Both the position numbers and the translations under genes were made by a program. A model generated the notes under the pieces. The model made no database searches, had not been told where the DNA came from, and saw nothing but the letters and a program-made list of their open reading frames with translations. 64,000 nt of DNA from Sphingopyxis sp. FD7 (GTDB lineage: Bacteria > Pseudomonadota > Alphaproteobacteria > Sphingomonadales > Sphingomonadaceae): assembly GCF_003609835.1 (NCBI RefSeq), contig NZ_AP017898.1, forward strand, positions 186,001 to 250,000, read 5' to 3'. Positions 55,682 through 64,000 of the stretch are shown in pieces; position 1 is the first letter of the stretch; each line of letters opens with the position of its first letter.

Positions 55682-57163
55682 ATGACATCCAGATCATCGC
55701 AAGAAACCGCCGATCCCGCCGCGCGCGTCGACGCCATCATCGCCGAGCTTCAAACCGCGTTCCGCGCGTCGGTCGCCAACCTCAAATCCGCCATCGCCGC
55801 CTATGTCCGCGATCGCAGCCTGCCGCCCGCCGACGCCGCGGCGACGGGGCTGTTCGACTATCCGGCGATCCGCCTGACGACGACGGGCGAGCAGCGCGAG
55901 GGGCAGGCGGGGCATAATCTCTCCTTCGGCCGCTTCGAGCGCGCGGGCACATTCGTCACCACGGTGACGCGCCCCGACCTGTTTGCCGATTATCTGCGCG
56001 AACAGCTGATGCTGCTCGCGCGCCATTATGACGTCGAGATCGAGGTGACGCGGACGGGGCAACAGATTCCCTTTCCCTATGTGCTCGATGCCAGCGACGG
56101 GTCCGACATGGGCGGGGTCACCCCGCTCGAACTCGCACGCCATTTTCCGACGACCGAACTCGCCGATATCGGCGACGAACTCGCCGACGGGCTGTTCGGG
56201 CTCGATCCGACCGAGCCGCAACCGCTCGCGCTATTCGATGCGCTGCGCACCGATTTCAGTCTCGCACGCCTGCGCCACTATACCGGCACCGCGCCCGAGC
56301 ATTTCCAGCGCTATATCCTCTTCACCAACTATCATCGCTATGTCGACGAATTCGTCGCCTGGGCGGGCGCGCAGGTGGGGCAGGGGCGCTATACCGCGCT
56401 CGCGGGCGCCGCGGGGCTCTATGTCGACCAGCCGGGGGTGAATGCGAGCGCGCTCGTCGCCGACAGCGCGTGGCGGCGGCACCAGATGCCCGCCTATCAT
56501 TTGATCGCGCCCGATGGCGGCGGCATCACGCTCGTCAACATCGGCGTCGGCCCGTCGAACGCCAAGACGATCTGCGACCATCTCGCCGTGCTGCGGCCCG
56601 AAGCCTGGCTGATGATCGGCCACTGCGGCGGGCTGCGTCCCAGCCAGCGGATCGGCGACTATGTGCTCGCGCACGCCTATCTGCGCGACGATCATATCCT
56701 CGACGGCGTGCTGCCGCCCGAAATCCCTATCCCGCCGATCGCCGAAGTGCAGCAGGCGCTGGCGAGCGCCGCCGAAAGCGTGTCGGGAACCAGCGGCGCC
56801 GACCTCAAGAAGCGGATGCGCACGGGCACCGTCGTCACCACCGACGACCGCAACTGGGAATTGCGCTACACCGACTCGGCGCTGCGCTTTTCGCAGTCGC
56901 GCGCGATCGGCATCGACATGGAAAGCGCCACCATCGCCGCGCAGGGCTATCGCTTCCGCGTGCCCTATGGCACCTTGCTGTGCGTTAGCGACAAGCCGCT
57001 CCACGGCGAGCTCAAGCTGCCCGGACAGGCGAACCGCTTTTACGAGGAAGCGATCGCCGCGCATCTCCAGATCGGCATCCGCGCGTGCGAAACGATGCGC
57101 GACGAAGGCGCCAAGCTGCACAGTCGCAAATTGCGCGCGTTCAACGAGCCGCCGTTCAGATGA
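55682..57163 (+). CDS. amn: AMP nucleosidase
   Basis: A 493-residue enzyme that cleaves AMP to adenine and ribose-5-phosphate, adjusting the adenylate pool. The N-terminal regulatory domain (about 1-190) is followed by a phosphorylase-type catalytic domain with MIGHCGGLRPSQRIGDYVLAHAYLRDD, GIDMESATIAAQGY (substrate ribose) and LLCVSDKPLHGELKLPG. Length is normal. Start ATG 55682; clpA follows after 165 bp with its own ribosome site. Confidence 0.95.
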   Translation: MTSRSSQETADPAARVDAIIAELQTAFRASVANLKSAIAAYVRDRSLPPADAAATGLFDYPAIRLTTTGEQREGQAGHNLSFGRFERAGTFVTTVTRPDLFADYLREQLMLLARHYDVEIEVTRTGQQIPFPYVLDASDGSDMGGVTPLELARHFPTTELADIGDELADGLFGLDPTEPQPLALFDALRTDFSLARLRHYTGTAPEHFQRYILFTNYHRYVDEFVAWAGAQVGQGRYTALAGAAGLYVDQPGVNASALVADSAWRRHQMPAYHLIAPDGGGITLVNIGVGPSNAKTICDHLAVLRPEAWLMIGHCGGLRPSQRIGDYVLAHAYLRDDHILDGVLPPEIPIPPIAEVQQALASAAESVSGTSGADLKKRMRTGTVVTTDDRNWELRYTDSALRFSQSRAIGIDMESATIAAQGYRFRVPYGTLLCVSDKPLHGELKLPGQANRFYEEAIAAHLQIGIRACETMRDEGAKLHSRKLRAFNEPPFR

Positions 57164-57328
57164 GCGGCGGGGGCAATGAACCGTCGTTCCGTTAACCATA
57201 AAGCAAGCCTGTCATCGTAATTTCACATGCGCTGCCGCTTTTCCCTTGCGGTGCGGCGACGGCATCGCCACCTTGTATTCCCAAGGGGGCCGCTCTCCCC
57301 GGCCTGGTCCCCGCAAGGAGATAGACCC

Positions 57329-59668
57329 ATGCCGTCCTTTTCGGAGAGCCTCGAAAAGACCCTGCACAACGCGCTGAAGGCCGCTTCGGAGCGTCACCAT
57401 GAATATGCGACGCTCGAACATCTGCTCTTCGCGCTGATCGACGACGATCATGCCGCCGAAGTGATGCGCGCGTGCGGCGTCGCGCTCGGCGACCTGCAAT
57501 CGGCCGTCGTTCATTATCTCGACACCGAACTCGACAGTTTGAAGGTCGAGGGGCACAGCGACCCTTCGCCGACGAGCGGTTTCCAGCGCGTCGTCCAGCG
57601 CGCGATCCTGCACGTCCAGTCGTCGGGCAAGGATGAGGTGACGGGCGCCAACGTCCTCGTCGCGCTCTTCTCCGAACGCGAAAGCTATGCCGTCTATTTC
57701 CTTCAGCAGCAGGATCTGACGCGCCTCGACGCCGTCTCCTATTTGAGCCACGGCGTCGGCAAGGGCGGCAAGCCCGCCGCGCAGGCCGAACCCGAGGAAA
57801 AGGAGGAGGCGAAGGACAAGGACAGCGGCGGCAAGAACAAGAAGGAAACCGCGCTCGACCAGTTCACCGTCAACCTCAACGAAAAGGCGAAGACGGGCAA
57901 GGTCGACCCGCTGATCGGCCGCAGCGCCGAGGTCGATCGCACGATCCAGATCCTCTGTCGCCGCAGCAAGAACAACCCGCTCTACGTCGGCGATCCCGGC
58001 GTCGGCAAGACCGCGATCGCCGAAGGGCTCGCGCGCAAGATCGTCGAGGGCGACGTGCCCGAAGTGCTGCTGCCCGCGGTCATATATTCGCTCGACATGG
58101 GTGCGCTGCTCGCGGGCACGCGCTATCGCGGCGATTTTGAGGAGCGGCTGAAACAGGTCGTGACCGAACTCGAAGCATTGCCCCACGCAATCCTGTTTAT
58201 CGACGAGATCCACACCGTCATCGGCGCGGGCGCGACGTCGGGCGGCGCGATGGATGCGTCGAACCTCCTGAAGCCGGCTTTGTCGGGCGGCGTGATCCGC
58301 TGCATCGGTTCGACGACCTACAAGGAGTTCCGCAACCATTTCGAAAAGGACCGCGCGCTGCTTCGCCGCTTCCAGAAGATCGACGTGATCGAGCCGAGCC
58401 TTGAGGACACCAAGAAGATCCTCGCGGGGCTGCGCAGTGCGTTCGAGGCGCACCATCAGGTGCGCTACACGCCCGATGCGATCAACGCCGCCGTCGACCT
58501 CTCGGCGCGCTACATCAACGACCGCAAGCTGCCCGACAAGGCGATCGACGTGATCGACGAGGTCGGCGCGATGCAGATGCTCGTCGCCCCGTCGAAGCGC
58601 AAGAAGACGATCACCGCGAAGGAGATCGAGGCCGTGATCGCGACGATGGCGCGTATCCCGCCCAAGTCGGTCTCGACCGACGACAAGGCGGTGCTCGCGA
58701 GCCTCGAGACCGATCTGAAGCGCGTCGTTTTCGGCCAGAACACGGCGATCGAGGTGCTGTCGTCGGCGATCAAGCTGTCGCGCGCGGGCCTGCGCGATCC
58801 CGAAAAGCCGATCGGCAATTATCTGTTCAGCGGTCCCACCGGGGTCGGCAAGACCGAAGTGGCGAAGCAGCTCGCGTCGATCATGGGCATCCCGCTCCAG
58901 CGTTTCGACATGTCGGAATATATGGAGCGCCACAGCGTCTCGCGCCTGATTGGTGCGCCTCCGGGCTATGTCGGTTACGATCAGGGCGGGCTGCTCACCG
59001 ACGCGATCGATCAGAATCCGCATTGCGTGCTGCTGCTCGACGAGATCGAAAAGGCGCATCCCGACCTGTTCAACATCCTGCTTCAGGTGATGGATAATGG
59101 CCGTTTGACCGACCATCACGGCAAGACGGTCGATTTCCGCAACGTCATCCTCATTATGACCACCAATGCGGGCGCGAGCGACATGGCGCGCGAGTCGATC
59201 GGCTTCGGTCAGCAGACGCGCGAGGATGCGCAGGAAGAGGCGGTGAAGCGCATGTTCACTCCCGAGTTCCGCAACCGCCTCGATGCGATCGTGCCCTTCG
59301 GCTATCTGCCGCCCGAGGTCGTCGCGCGCGTGGTGGACAAGTTCATCCTCGAACTCGAATTGCAGCTCGCCGACCGCAATGTCCATATCCAGCTCGACGA
59401 TGCGGCGCGCGAATGGCTGACCGGCAAGGGCTACGACAAGCTCTATGGCGCGCGTCCGATGGGCCGGTTGATCCAGGAAAAGATCAAGCAGCCGCTTGCG
59501 GAGGAACTCTTGTTCGGCAAGCTGGTCCACGGCGGCGAGGTCAAGGTGAAGATGAAGACCGGCGAGGATGCCCATGTCGGCAATCCGCTGGCCTTTGAAA
59601 TCACGCCCGCGGCGCCCAAGGGCGCCAGGGGCAAGGCGAAGGCGAAGCCCGAAAAGACCGTCGAATAG
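57329..59668 (+). CDS. clpA: ATP-dependent Clp protease ATP-binding subunit ClpA
   Basis: A 779-residue AAA+ unfoldase for ClpP. The N domain (SESLEKTLHNALKAASERHHEYATLEHLLFALI) is followed by a charged linker (about residues 145-170), the first ATPase module (GDPGVGKTAIAEG; FIDEIHTVIGAG) and the second (GPTGVGKTEVAKQ; LLLDEIEKAHPD). The C-terminal tail after EITPAAP is Lys-rich. AAGGAGATAGACCC precedes the ATG. clpS, usually adjacent in this class, is not upstream; amn is. Confidence 0.96.
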   Translation: MPSFSESLEKTLHNALKAASERHHEYATLEHLLFALIDDDHAAEVMRACGVALGDLQSAVVHYLDTELDSLKVEGHSDPSPTSGFQRVVQRAILHVQSSGKDEVTGANVLVALFSERESYAVYFLQQQDLTRLDAVSYLSHGVGKGGKPAAQAEPEEKEEAKDKDSGGKNKKETALDQFTVNLNEKAKTGKVDPLIGRSAEVDRTIQILCRRSKNNPLYVGDPGVGKTAIAEGLARKIVEGDVPEVLLPAVIYSLDMGALLAGTRYRGDFEERLKQVVTELEALPHAILFIDEIHTVIGAGATSGGAMDASNLLKPALSGGVIRCIGSTTYKEFRNHFEKDRALLRRFQKIDVIEPSLEDTKKILAGLRSAFEAHHQVRYTPDAINAAVDLSARYINDRKLPDKAIDVIDEVGAMQMLVAPSKRKKTITAKEIEAVIATMARIPPKSVSTDDKAVLASLETDLKRVVFGQNTAIEVLSSAIKLSRAGLRDPEKPIGNYLFSGPTGVGKTEVAKQLASIMGIPLQRFDMSEYMERHSVSRLIGAPPGYVGYDQGGLLTDAIDQNPHCVLLLDEIEKAHPDLFNILLQVMDNGRLTDHHGKTVDFRNVILIMTTNAGASDMARESIGFGQQTREDAQEEAVKRMFTPEFRNRLDAIVPFGYLPPEVVARVVDKFILELELQLADRNVHIQLDDAAREWLTGKGYDKLYGARPMGRLIQEKIKQPLAEELLFGKLVHGGEVKVKMKTGEDAHVGNPLAFEITPAAPKGARGKAKAKPEKTVE

Positions 59669-59707
59669 CGCGCGCCTTTTCGAGAGGACCGAAAACAATC
59701 CGTGTGT

Positions 59708-59785
59708 CCCCGCGAAGGCGGGGCCCCAGCACCGGTTGCTTCAACCTTGCTCAGACGGGAGATGGGCACCCGCCTGCGCGGGTGC
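59708..59785. repeat. Two CCCCGC/GCACCCGC-type hairpins between clpA and fadD
   Basis: CCCCGC-GAAG-GCGGGG (59708-59723) and GCACCCGC-CTGC-GCGGGTGC (59766-59785) lie between convergent genes. They may help end both transcripts. Confidence 0.6.
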
Positions 59786-59816
59786 GCACTGAATGATGAC
59801 TGTCGGCGCCGGGCGC

Positions 59817-61481
59817 TTACCCCGCCTCGGCCCTGAGCGCCTTGCGATCGAGCTTGCCGATCATCGTCTTGGGCAGCGTGTCCCGCACCTCGACCGCGAT
59901 CACCCGTTCATGTTTGCCGAGCTGTGGGTTGAGCCAGGCGGCGAGCGCCTCGCCCGTCACCTCGAAACCCTCCTCCAGCGTCACGAAGGCCTTGGGCGCC
60001 TCGCCGCGATAGGCGTCGGGCACACCGAGCACGATTGCTTCCTTGACCGCGGGGTGCTCATAGAGATGCGCCTCGATCACGCTCGGATAGACTTTGAAGC
60101 CGCCGACCGCGATCATGTCCTTCAGCCGGTCGACGATGCGGATATAGCCGCCCTCCTCGATCACCGCGACATCGCCGGTGCGCAGCCAGCCGTCGGCGGT
60201 GAAGCTGTCCTTGTCGGCATCGGGGCGGTTCCAATAGCCCTGCATGACCTGCGGGCCTTTCACGGCCAGCTCGCCGGGCTCGCCGTCGGGAGCGTCTTTC
60301 GACGGATCTTCCTTGTCGAGCAGGCGAATGTGCGTCGCGGGAAGCGGCTGGCCGATCGTGCCGGGCCGGACCGGGCCGTCATAGGGGTTGGTCGCGACGA
60401 CCCCCGAGCTTTCGGTGAGGCCATAGCCTTCGACCAGCGATGCGCCCGTTGCCGCGACAAACTTCTCGCGCAGCTCGGCGGGCATCGGCGCGCCGCCCGA
60501 GATGCACACGCGCAGCGAGGAAAAATCGGTGCGCGCGAGGTCGGGATGGTCGAGCAGCGCCTGATACATGGTCGGCACGCCGGGGAGCGCCGTCGTCTTT
60601 GTCCGGCCAATCGCCGCCAGCGCCTGTTTGGCGTCGAAACGCGGCAGCATGGTGATCGACCCGCCGTTGAGCACCGTGCGGTTGAGCACGCAGGTGTTGG
60701 CAAAGACGTGGAAGAAGGGGAGGACGCCGAGAATGCGATCCTCCGCGTCATGGTCGGGGTCGATCGCATTCACCTGCCGCGCGTTGGCGGTGAGGTTCTG
60801 ATGCGTCAGCTTTGCGCCTTTCGGCGTCCCCGTCGTGCCGCCGGTATATTGGATCAGCGCGATGTCTTTTTCGGGATCAATGGCGACCGGCTCGGGCCGC
60901 CCGTCATTGTCGGTGAGCGCCGAGAAGCGGATGACGCGCCGATCGCCGGGCAGCGGCGCGACCTCGCGGCGCTTGAACAGGCGATAAAGCAGCGACTTGG
61001 TTCGCGGCAGGCCGCCCGCGACCGACCCGACGATCAGCCGCTTGAGGCTCGATCCGTCGAGCACTTTCAGCGCCGTCGGCAACAATGCCGCGGCGCTCAG
61101 CGTGAACAGCGTATCGGTGCCTGAATCCTCGACCTGCGCTTCCAGCTCGGCGACGGTGTAGAGCGGCGAGAAGTTCACGACCGTCGCGCCCGCCATCAGC
61201 GCGCCATAATAGGCCGCGACATAATGGGGCACATTGGGAAGGAAGAGGCCGACGCGGCTGCCCTTGCCCAGCCCCAGCTGCTGAAGCCCGCGCGCGACGC
61301 GCGCGGCGCCGCGTGCAACCTCGGCATAGCCGAACTGCCGCCCCATGAAGTCGAGCATCGGCGCATCGCCCCTTCGCGCCACGCTCGCCGCGAGCATGTC
61401 GGGCAGCGACAGCGGCGCGAAGCTCTGGTCCCAGTCGGTGGGGTGATGATATTCGGTCGACCAGGAAAAAGGGCTGTCCAT
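59817..61481 (-). CDS. fadD: Long-chain fatty acid-CoA ligase
   Basis: A 554-residue AMP-forming ligase that activates fatty acids for beta-oxidation or lipid synthesis. ATP loop IQYTGGTTGTPKGAKLTHQNL, then EGYGLTESSGVVATNP, GWLRTGDVAVIEEGG, and the C-terminal lid with the catalytic Lys in LPKTMIGKLDRKALR. Full length. The minus-strand GAGAGGA is 12 bases before the ATG. It converges with clpA and is divergent from the gene at 61612. Confidence 0.94.
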   Translation of the reverse strand: MDSPFSWSTEYHHPTDWDQSFAPLSLPDMLAASVARRGDAPMLDFMGRQFGYAEVARGAARVARGLQQLGLGKGSRVGLFLPNVPHYVAAYYGALMAGATVVNFSPLYTVAELEAQVEDSGTDTLFTLSAAALLPTALKVLDGSSLKRLIVGSVAGGLPRTKSLLYRLFKRREVAPLPGDRRVIRFSALTDNDGRPEPVAIDPEKDIALIQYTGGTTGTPKGAKLTHQNLTANARQVNAIDPDHDAEDRILGVLPFFHVFANTCVLNRTVLNGGSITMLPRFDAKQALAAIGRTKTTALPGVPTMYQALLDHPDLARTDFSSLRVCISGGAPMPAELREKFVAATGASLVEGYGLTESSGVVATNPYDGPVRPGTIGQPLPATHIRLLDKEDPSKDAPDGEPGELAVKGPQVMQGYWNRPDADKDSFTADGWLRTGDVAVIEEGGYIRIVDRLKDMIAVGGFKVYPSVIEAHLYEHPAVKEAIVLGVPDAYRGEAPKAFVTLEEGFEVTGEALAAWLNPQLGKHERVIAVEVRDTLPKTMIGKLDRKALRAEAG

Positions 61482-61611
61482 GGGGGGTGGCGATCCTCTC
61501 GAGTGTTTTCTTACACTAAGGTCAGCAGGACGCGATTGGCAACCGCGCTTGCTTGCCGCGCGCCGCGGGGGAGGCTAGGCAGCACAGATCGTCTTTCTCA
61601 GGGGCCTTGCC

Positions 61612-62142
61612 ATGCCGCTATCGCGTTTCGCCGTTCCGACTTTGCTCATTGCCTTTGCGCTCGCCGCGCCGACGGCTGCCCGGGACAAGGAGTCGCCCGT
61701 GGCGCCGGCGCAGATTCGCGAACTCTATGCCTGTCGCGACATCGCCGACGCCGCCCAGCGGCTCGCCTGCTTCGACCGCGAGGTCGGCGAACTCGCCGCG
61801 GCCGATGCGGCGCGCGAGATCACCTTCACCGACCGCGAAACCGCGCGCAAGGCGCGCCGCGGCCTGTTCGGCTTTTCCTTTCCCAAACTCGGCGGCCTGT
61901 TCGGCGGCGACGAGGATGAGATCAGGGAGATCGAAACCACGATCCGCGCGGTCAGCATGAACCGGTCGGGCCTGTACACGCTGGTGATGGACGACGATGC
62001 GGTGTGGACGCAGATCGACACCACACGGCTGCCGCGTCAACCCAGGCCGGGGCAGAAAGTGAAGATCAAGACCGCGAGCATGGGCAGCTATTTCGCGACG
62101 ATCGACGGCGGCCGCACGATCCGCATGAAGCGCGACCGCTGA
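61612..62142 (+). CDS. Secreted protein of unknown function
   Basis: A 176-residue exported protein. Signal peptide MPLSRFAVPTLLIAFALAAPTAA. The mature N terminus has ELYACRDIADAAQRLACFDREVGEL, a Cys-paired helical motif seen in many small proteobacterial periplasmic proteins. A beta-rich C-terminal part (TTIRAVSMNRSGLYTLVMDDDAVWTQID; GQKVKIKTASMGSYFATIDGGRTIRMKR) follows. I know no characterised member. It lies 36 bp upstream of pabBC in the same direction. Confidence 0.72.
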   Translation: MPLSRFAVPTLLIAFALAAPTAARDKESPVAPAQIRELYACRDIADAAQRLACFDREVGELAAADAAREITFTDRETARKARRGLFGFSFPKLGGLFGGDEDEIREIETTIRAVSMNRSGLYTLVMDDDAVWTQIDTTRLPRQPRPGQKVKIKTASMGSYFATIDGGRTIRMKRDR

Positions 62143-62178
62143 TTGCAGCCGGACAGGGCGCGATGCACGCGGGGCGGG

Positions 62179-64000
62179 ATGGCGCACAGGATAGCCTTTC
62201 CGGGGCCGGATAGCCGGCCCTTCGTGCTGCTCGACGACGCGCGCGCCGACGGAGCGGCGTCGGCGCGGCTGTTCGTCGATCCGGTCGAGGTGCTGACCGC
62301 GGCAACGGCCGCCGACGTGCCCGCGCTGCTTGCGAAGCTGGAAACAGCGGTGGCACGCGGCCTCCACGCCGCGGGCTTCCTTACCTATGAGGCGGGGAAG
62401 GGGCTCGCGCCCGCCTGGCGCGGCGCGGTTGGCGGCGCGGCCGGGACCATGCCGCTGGGCTGGTTCGGCCTGTTCGCCGAAGTGCGGCGAATAGACGCCA
62501 GCGAGGTCGAGCGGCTGCTGCCCGATCCGGCATCGGCGTGGGTCGGCCGGGTTGCGCCGCGGATCGCGCGCGCCGACTATCTCGCCGCGGTCGAGGCGGT
62601 GCTCGCCTTTATCCGTGCGGGCGACATCTATCAGGCGAACCTGACCTTCCGCGCCGACGTGCCGGTGGCGGGCGACCCGCTCGCCGTTTATGCGCGGCTG
62701 CGGCGAACGGCGCGTGCAGGATATGGCGGCTTTATCTGGACGGGCGAACAGGCGATCGCGTCGCTTTCGCCCGAACTCTTCTTTGCGCTGCGCGGCCATG
62801 AGGTGATCGCGCGGCCGATGAAGGGGACCGCGGCCCGGCACGCCGATGCAGCGGCCGATGCAGCGGCGGCGCGCGCGCTCGCCGACGACCCCAAGCAGCG
62901 CGCCGAAAATCTGATGATCGTCGATCTCATCCGCAATGATCTGTCGCGCGTTGCGGAACCGGGGTCGGTCGCGGTGCCCGATCTGTTTCGCGTCGAAAGC
63001 TTCCCCACCATCCACCAGCTTGTGTCCGACGTCAGCGCGCGCCTGCCCGCGGGTGCCGGGGCCGTCGACGTGCTGCGCGCCGCCTTTCCCTGCGGGTCGA
63101 TAACCGGCGCGCCCAAGGTGCGCGCGATGGAAATCATCGACGCGCTGGAGGCCGAGCCGCGCGGTCTCTACACGGGGTCGATCGGCTTCATCGAGCCGGA
63201 TGGCGATGCCGCGTTCAACGTCGCGATCCGCACGCTCGTCTTTCCGCCTGCCGACGCGCAAGGCGGGTTGCAGGACGCGGCGTCATGCGCCACGCTGGGC
63301 CTGGGATCGGGAATCGTCGCCGACAGCGTGCCGGGCGAGGAATGGCGCGAATGTCTGGCCAAGGGGGAATTTGTGGGCGCAGCGGGCGAGAGCTTCGACC
63401 TCATTGAAACGATGTTTTTCGATCCCGTGGACGGGATCCAGCGCCTTGAGGGGCATCTGGCGCGGATGAAGGCGAGCGCGGCGGCGCTCGGCTTTTCCTT
63501 CGATCGCCACGGCGCGCGCAACAGCCTGCAATCGGCGACCTTCCGCCTGCGCAGCACAGCGCGGGTGCGGATGCGGCTTGCGCCGTCGGGCGCGCTCGCG
63601 GTCGAGGTGTCGCCGCTGCCGCGCCTCTCCGAGTTGCCGGTGTCCGTGGCGGTGCGCCCGGCGCCGATGCGGCCGGGCGATTTCCGCGTGGCGCACAAGA
63701 CGAGCCTGCGCGCGCCCTATGACATCGCGCGGCAGGACAGCGGCGCCGCCGAAGTCGTCTTCGTCGACGAGCCGGGCTTTGTGACCGAAGGGAGCTGGAG
63801 CAACATTTTCGTCGAACGCGACGGTGTGCTGCTCACCCCGCCGCTCGCGCTCGGACTGCTTCCCGGCGTGCTGCGCGGCGAACTCATCGACAAGGGGCGC
63901 GCGGTCGAATCGCATTTGCGCCTTGCCGACCTGTCGGACGGCTTTTTCCTCGGCAACAGCCTGCGCGGGCTGGTGCCGGCGCGGCTCGCCGCGCCTGCCG
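62179..64000 (+). CDS. pabB: PabB-PabC fusion: aminodeoxychorismate synthase component I and lyase (partial)
   Basis: The frame opens at ATG 62179 and is still open at the right edge, giving at least 607 codons. The first 400 residues are a chorismate-binding domain: IRAGDIYQANLTFRA, RPMKGTAARH, ENLMIVDLIRNDLSRVAEPGS and the signature FPCGSITGAPKVRAMEIID. From about residue 405 a class IV aminotransferase/lyase domain follows (SFDLIETMFFDPVDGIQRLEGHLARM; VAHKTSLRAPYD with the PLP Lys; FVTEGSWSNIFVERDG; LLPGVLRGELI). Together they convert chorismate to 4-aminobenzoate for folate, using ammonia from PabA, which is not in the window. The C terminus is cut off. Confidence 0.92.
   Translation, partial: MAHRIAFPGPDSRPFVLLDDARADGAASARLFVDPVEVLTAATAADVPALLAKLETAVARGLHAAGFLTYEAGKGLAPAWRGAVGGAAGTMPLGWFGLFAEVRRIDASEVERLLPDPASAWVGRVAPRIARADYLAAVEAVLAFIRAGDIYQANLTFRADVPVAGDPLAVYARLRRTARAGYGGFIWTGEQAIASLSPELFFALRGHEVIARPMKGTAARHADAAADAAAARALADDPKQRAENLMIVDLIRNDLSRVAEPGSVAVPDLFRVESFPTIHQLVSDVSARLPAGAGAVDVLRAAFPCGSITGAPKVRAMEIIDALEAEPRGLYTGSIGFIEPDGDAAFNVAIRTLVFPPADAQGGLQDAASCATLGLGSGIVADSVPGEEWRECLAKGEFVGAAGESFDLIETMFFDPVDGIQRLEGHLARMKASAAALGFSFDRHGARNSLQSATFRLRSTARVRMRLAPSGALAVEVSPLPRLSELPVSVAVRPAPMRPGDFRVAHKTSLRAPYDIARQDSGAAEVVFVDEPGFVTEGSWSNIFVERDGVLLTPPLALGLLPGVLRGELIDKGRAVESHLRLADLSDGFFLGNSLRGLVPARLAAPA

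Noticed and set aside
57192..57200. CtrA half-site TTAACCATA upstream of clpA
   Set aside because: A single half-site with no second TTAA at the right spacing; expected by chance at this level.

Overview
This 64 kb window is a high-GC alphaproteobacterial chromosome segment, most probably from the Sphingomonadaceae (Sphingopyxis or Sphingomonas-like). The main clues are a serine palmitoyltransferase with its dedicated acyl carrier protein, a PhoK-type alkaline phosphatase, a methionine synthase encoded as two polypeptides, an ArsR-methyltransferase regulator, a DivL-type pseudo-histidine kinase, and many palindromic intergenic repeats. Nearly all of it is dense housekeeping sequence. I see no prophage, transposase, CRISPR array or rRNA operon; one tRNA gene (Gln-TTG) is present.

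Region by region. 1-6.5 kb: the end of an unknown gene, a hybrid sensor kinase, the sphingolipid pair acp-spt, a divergent PycTM/DUF5706 membrane protein and a MATE transporter. 6.5-8.8 kb: groES-groEL with a CIRCE element. 8.8-11.5 kb: glutaminyl cyclotransferase, a DJ-1/PfpI protein and three small lipoproteins. 11.7-17.5 kb: a methionine-cycle operon (ArsR-methyltransferase regulator, metF, metH in two parts). 17.7-25.9 kb: a beta-helix protein, YbjN, UbiK, TspO, TlyA, DsbD, PhoK, ProC. 25.9-31.6 kb: MarR regulator, IlvE, tRNA-Gln, TrxB, a methyltransferase, a sphingomonad-type HTH protein, TrhO. 31.9-33.9 kb: glnB-glnA. 33.9-39.7 kb: two lipoproteins, a PQQ-type dehydrogenase lipoprotein, an aldehyde dehydrogenase, ArgJ. 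39.7-53.4 kb: a long leftward run of vapD, trxA, addA, addB, murU, amgK, tsaE, divL, ahcY. 53.8-64 kb: a TPR protein, YqgE, peroxiredoxin, AMP nucleosidase, ClpA, FadD, an unknown secreted protein and a PabB-PabC fusion that runs off the end.

How the genes work together. The regulator at 11756 and ahcY at 51967-53385 lie 40 kb apart, but each carries the same 20-bp palindrome in its promoter region. This ties MetF, MetH and AhcY into one S-adenosylhomocysteine/methionine regulon, probably of the SahR type. AmgK and MurU form a peptidoglycan-recycling pair. AddAB, TrxA, TsaE and DivL are neighbours in the same leftward block. GlnB and GlnA form the nitrogen control and assimilation pair.

The least explained material is intergenic: several families of inverted repeats, with two almost identical 78-bp copies that differ by compensatory arm changes; a 223-bp nested inverted repeat between tsaE and divL; and a perfect 22-bp-arm hairpin between acp and spt. 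Other points to follow up are the solitary PycTM protein beside the sphingolipid genes, the Tyr-for-His substitution in DivL, a low-GC orphan VapD, and a set of alanine-rich lipoproteins.
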